From Simkania negevensis (lineage in GTDB: Bacteria > Chlamydiota > Chlamydiia > Chlamydiales > Simkaniaceae), in NCBI GenBank assembly GCA_016191565.1, contig JACPWA010000179.1, positions 1 to 6,450 on the forward strand: a stretch of DNA of 6,450 nt, read 5' to 3'. The notes under the pieces are model-generated. The model did not search any database and was not told the origin of the DNA. It worked only from the letters and a program-made list of their open reading frames with translations. Below are positions 5,556-6,450 of the stretch, piece by piece. Both the position numbers and the translations under genes were made by a program. The stretch's first letter is position 1; each line of letters starts with the position of its first letter.

Positions 5556-5600
5556 ATTATCTTATGCATCTTATAAAAATTGTTTTTGAAAAGGAAGCTA

Positions 5601-6450
5601 TCAGACTCTCCACGAAGTGACGTTAAGAAGTTCCTTAGGAAGTTCAAATAAGAAACGCGACGGCTTTGTATCGACTGTTTTTCCTCGGTACTCCCTTTTT
5701 CTCACCATCGAAAGGGTGAGAAAGCGCATAGCACGGGTGATGGCGACGTAGAGAAGACGCCTCTCCTCTTCTATTCCTTCTTTAGTTTGACATTTTTCAT
5801 GGGGAATAATGTGATCTTCAAGACCGATAATAAAACAAGCGGGAAATTCTAACCCCTTAGCGCTGTGAAAGGTAACGAGATTAAGATAGTCTCCCTCTTT
5901 CCCTTTCTTTTTTTGCTGCTCCCGACCTAAAAGGGTATCGGAGAGGAATTCTTGCACAGAGGAGGAAGGATCGATCCCTTGGAGGGCTACAATCGACTGC
6001 TCCACATGTTCCCATTTTGCTTTTTGAGCCTCCTCGTTTTTTACTTCCTCGAAAAGAGCTTTTTTGTATTGGATTTTTTCAATGAAAAGAGAGGCTGCTT
6101 CATGAGGAGGACGGGTATCAAAAAGGTTTTTCCCTTCTGTTAAGAGAGCTACAAAAGAGCTAATTCCACCCAATCCTTGATGGGAAACTTTTTCTCGAAG
6201 AGAGGAAAACTCCTCTTTGCTGTAGGCGATCCCTTCTAATACCTGAAAAAGGGAGAGTTTTTGCTTTCTGTTCCATTTGGTGATGAGATCGAGGGTTTGA
6301 TCAGAGATCCCCCGTCTAGGAAAGTTGATGATCCTAAGGAGCGCTTCCTGATCGAGAGGGTTAATGATGGCTCTTAAATAGGCAAAGAGATCTTTCACTT
6401 CGCTTCTTTCAAAAAACTCGATCCCACCGAAAACTTGATAAGGGATACCA
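5601..6450 (-). CDS. uvrD: UvrD/Rep-family ATP-dependent DNA helicase (C-terminal part; 5' end outside window)
   Basis: This is a superfamily 1A 3'-5' DNA helicase acting in repair and replication restart. About 282 residues are visible and the frame is open to the right edge; a GTG at 6398 is an internal valine, not the start. In order: GIPYQVFGGIEFFERSEVKDLFAYLRAIINPLDQEALLRIINFPRRGI (6449 down to about 6306), the typical start of domain 2; motif V, VTFHSAKGLEFP (about 5874-5839); and motif VI, EERRLLYVAITRA (about 5771-5733). The C-terminus ends about 43 residues after motif VI, so the long tail of many UvrD/PcrA proteins is missing, as in Rep-like or chlamydial forms. UvrD, PcrA and Rep cannot be told apart from this part alone. 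The stop lies 45 bp from element C, so mobile DNA sits immediately downstream, and no obvious terminator precedes it. Confidence 0.88.
   Translation of the reverse strand, partial: GIPYQVFGGIEFFERSEVKDLFAYLRAIINPLDQEALLRIINFPRRGISDQTLDLITKWNRKQKLSLFQVLEGIAYSKEEFSSLREKVSHQGLGGISSFVALLTEGKNLFDTRPPHEAASLFIEKIQYKKALFEEVKNEEAQKAKWEHVEQSIVALQGIDPSSSVQEFLSDTLLGREQQKKKGKEGDYLNLVTFHSAKGLEFPACFIIGLEDHIIPHEKCQTKEGIEEERRLLYVAITRAMRFLTLSMVRKREYRGKTVDTKPSRFLFELPKELLNVTSWRV

Noticed and set aside
3602..5560. A genomic island or composite transposon carrying cargo genes
   Set aside because: No gene other than the transposase lies between the elements; this is a stack of small mobile elements without cargo.
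5952..6143. A 63-codon plus-strand frame within the helicase gene
   Set aside because: It is antisense to the helicase coding sequence and has no protein similarity I can recognise.
6396..6398. GTG as the start codon of the helicase
   Set aside because: The frame stays open to the window edge, and the residues before it (GIPYQVFGGIEFFERSE) are a conserved UvrD/Rep segment.

Overview
The window looks like a chromosomal segment of a member of the Chlamydiota, probably an environmental (Parachlamydiales-type) lineage. The reasons are a TyrP-like aromatic amino acid carrier, a class I poly(A) polymerase, a UvrD/Rep-type helicase with a short tail, and moderate-to-low GC with compact housekeeping genes. 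No rRNA or other lineage marker is present, so this placement is an inference, at about 0.6 confidence.

Layout. Bases 1-1161 (minus) hold the N-terminal 387 codons of a PcnB-type poly(A) polymerase that runs off the left edge. A divergent intergenic region (1162-1372) with a good sigma70-type promoter leads into a two-gene unit: a HAAAP-family tyrosine/tryptophan transporter (1373-2566), coupled by an ATGA overlap to a YchJ/UPF0225 SEC-C protein (2563-2958). A convergent minus-strand gene (2922-3407) for a DTW/TSR3-like putative aminocarboxypropyltransferase overlaps the 3' end of ychJ by 37 bp. At the right edge (5601-6450, minus) is the C-terminal part of a UvrD/Rep superfamily 1 helicase.

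Between the DTW-like gene and the helicase lies a dense cluster of mobile DNA (about 3602-5560). In order it holds: element A, about 165 bp with 17-bp perfect inverted ends; element B, about 166 bp with 21-bp perfect inverted ends, sharing its terminal TA with A; a complete insertion sequence of 1458 bp with 28-bp perfect terminal inverted repeats and one intact 439-aa DDE transposase of IS4/IS701 type; and element C, a 160-bp non-coding element whose ends match the IS ends. ATTAT occurs directly beside both ends of C and next to the left end of the IS. C therefore looks like a MITE mobilised by this IS family, inserted at the same target site as the IS.

The housekeeping genes show no obvious joint pathway, although two act on RNA (poly(A) polymerase and DTW/TSR3-like). 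The most notable content is the IS/MITE cluster: an apparently intact autonomous element beside its non-autonomous partner, plus two other MITE-like elements placed end to end. No tRNA, rRNA, CRISPR array or defence system was seen.
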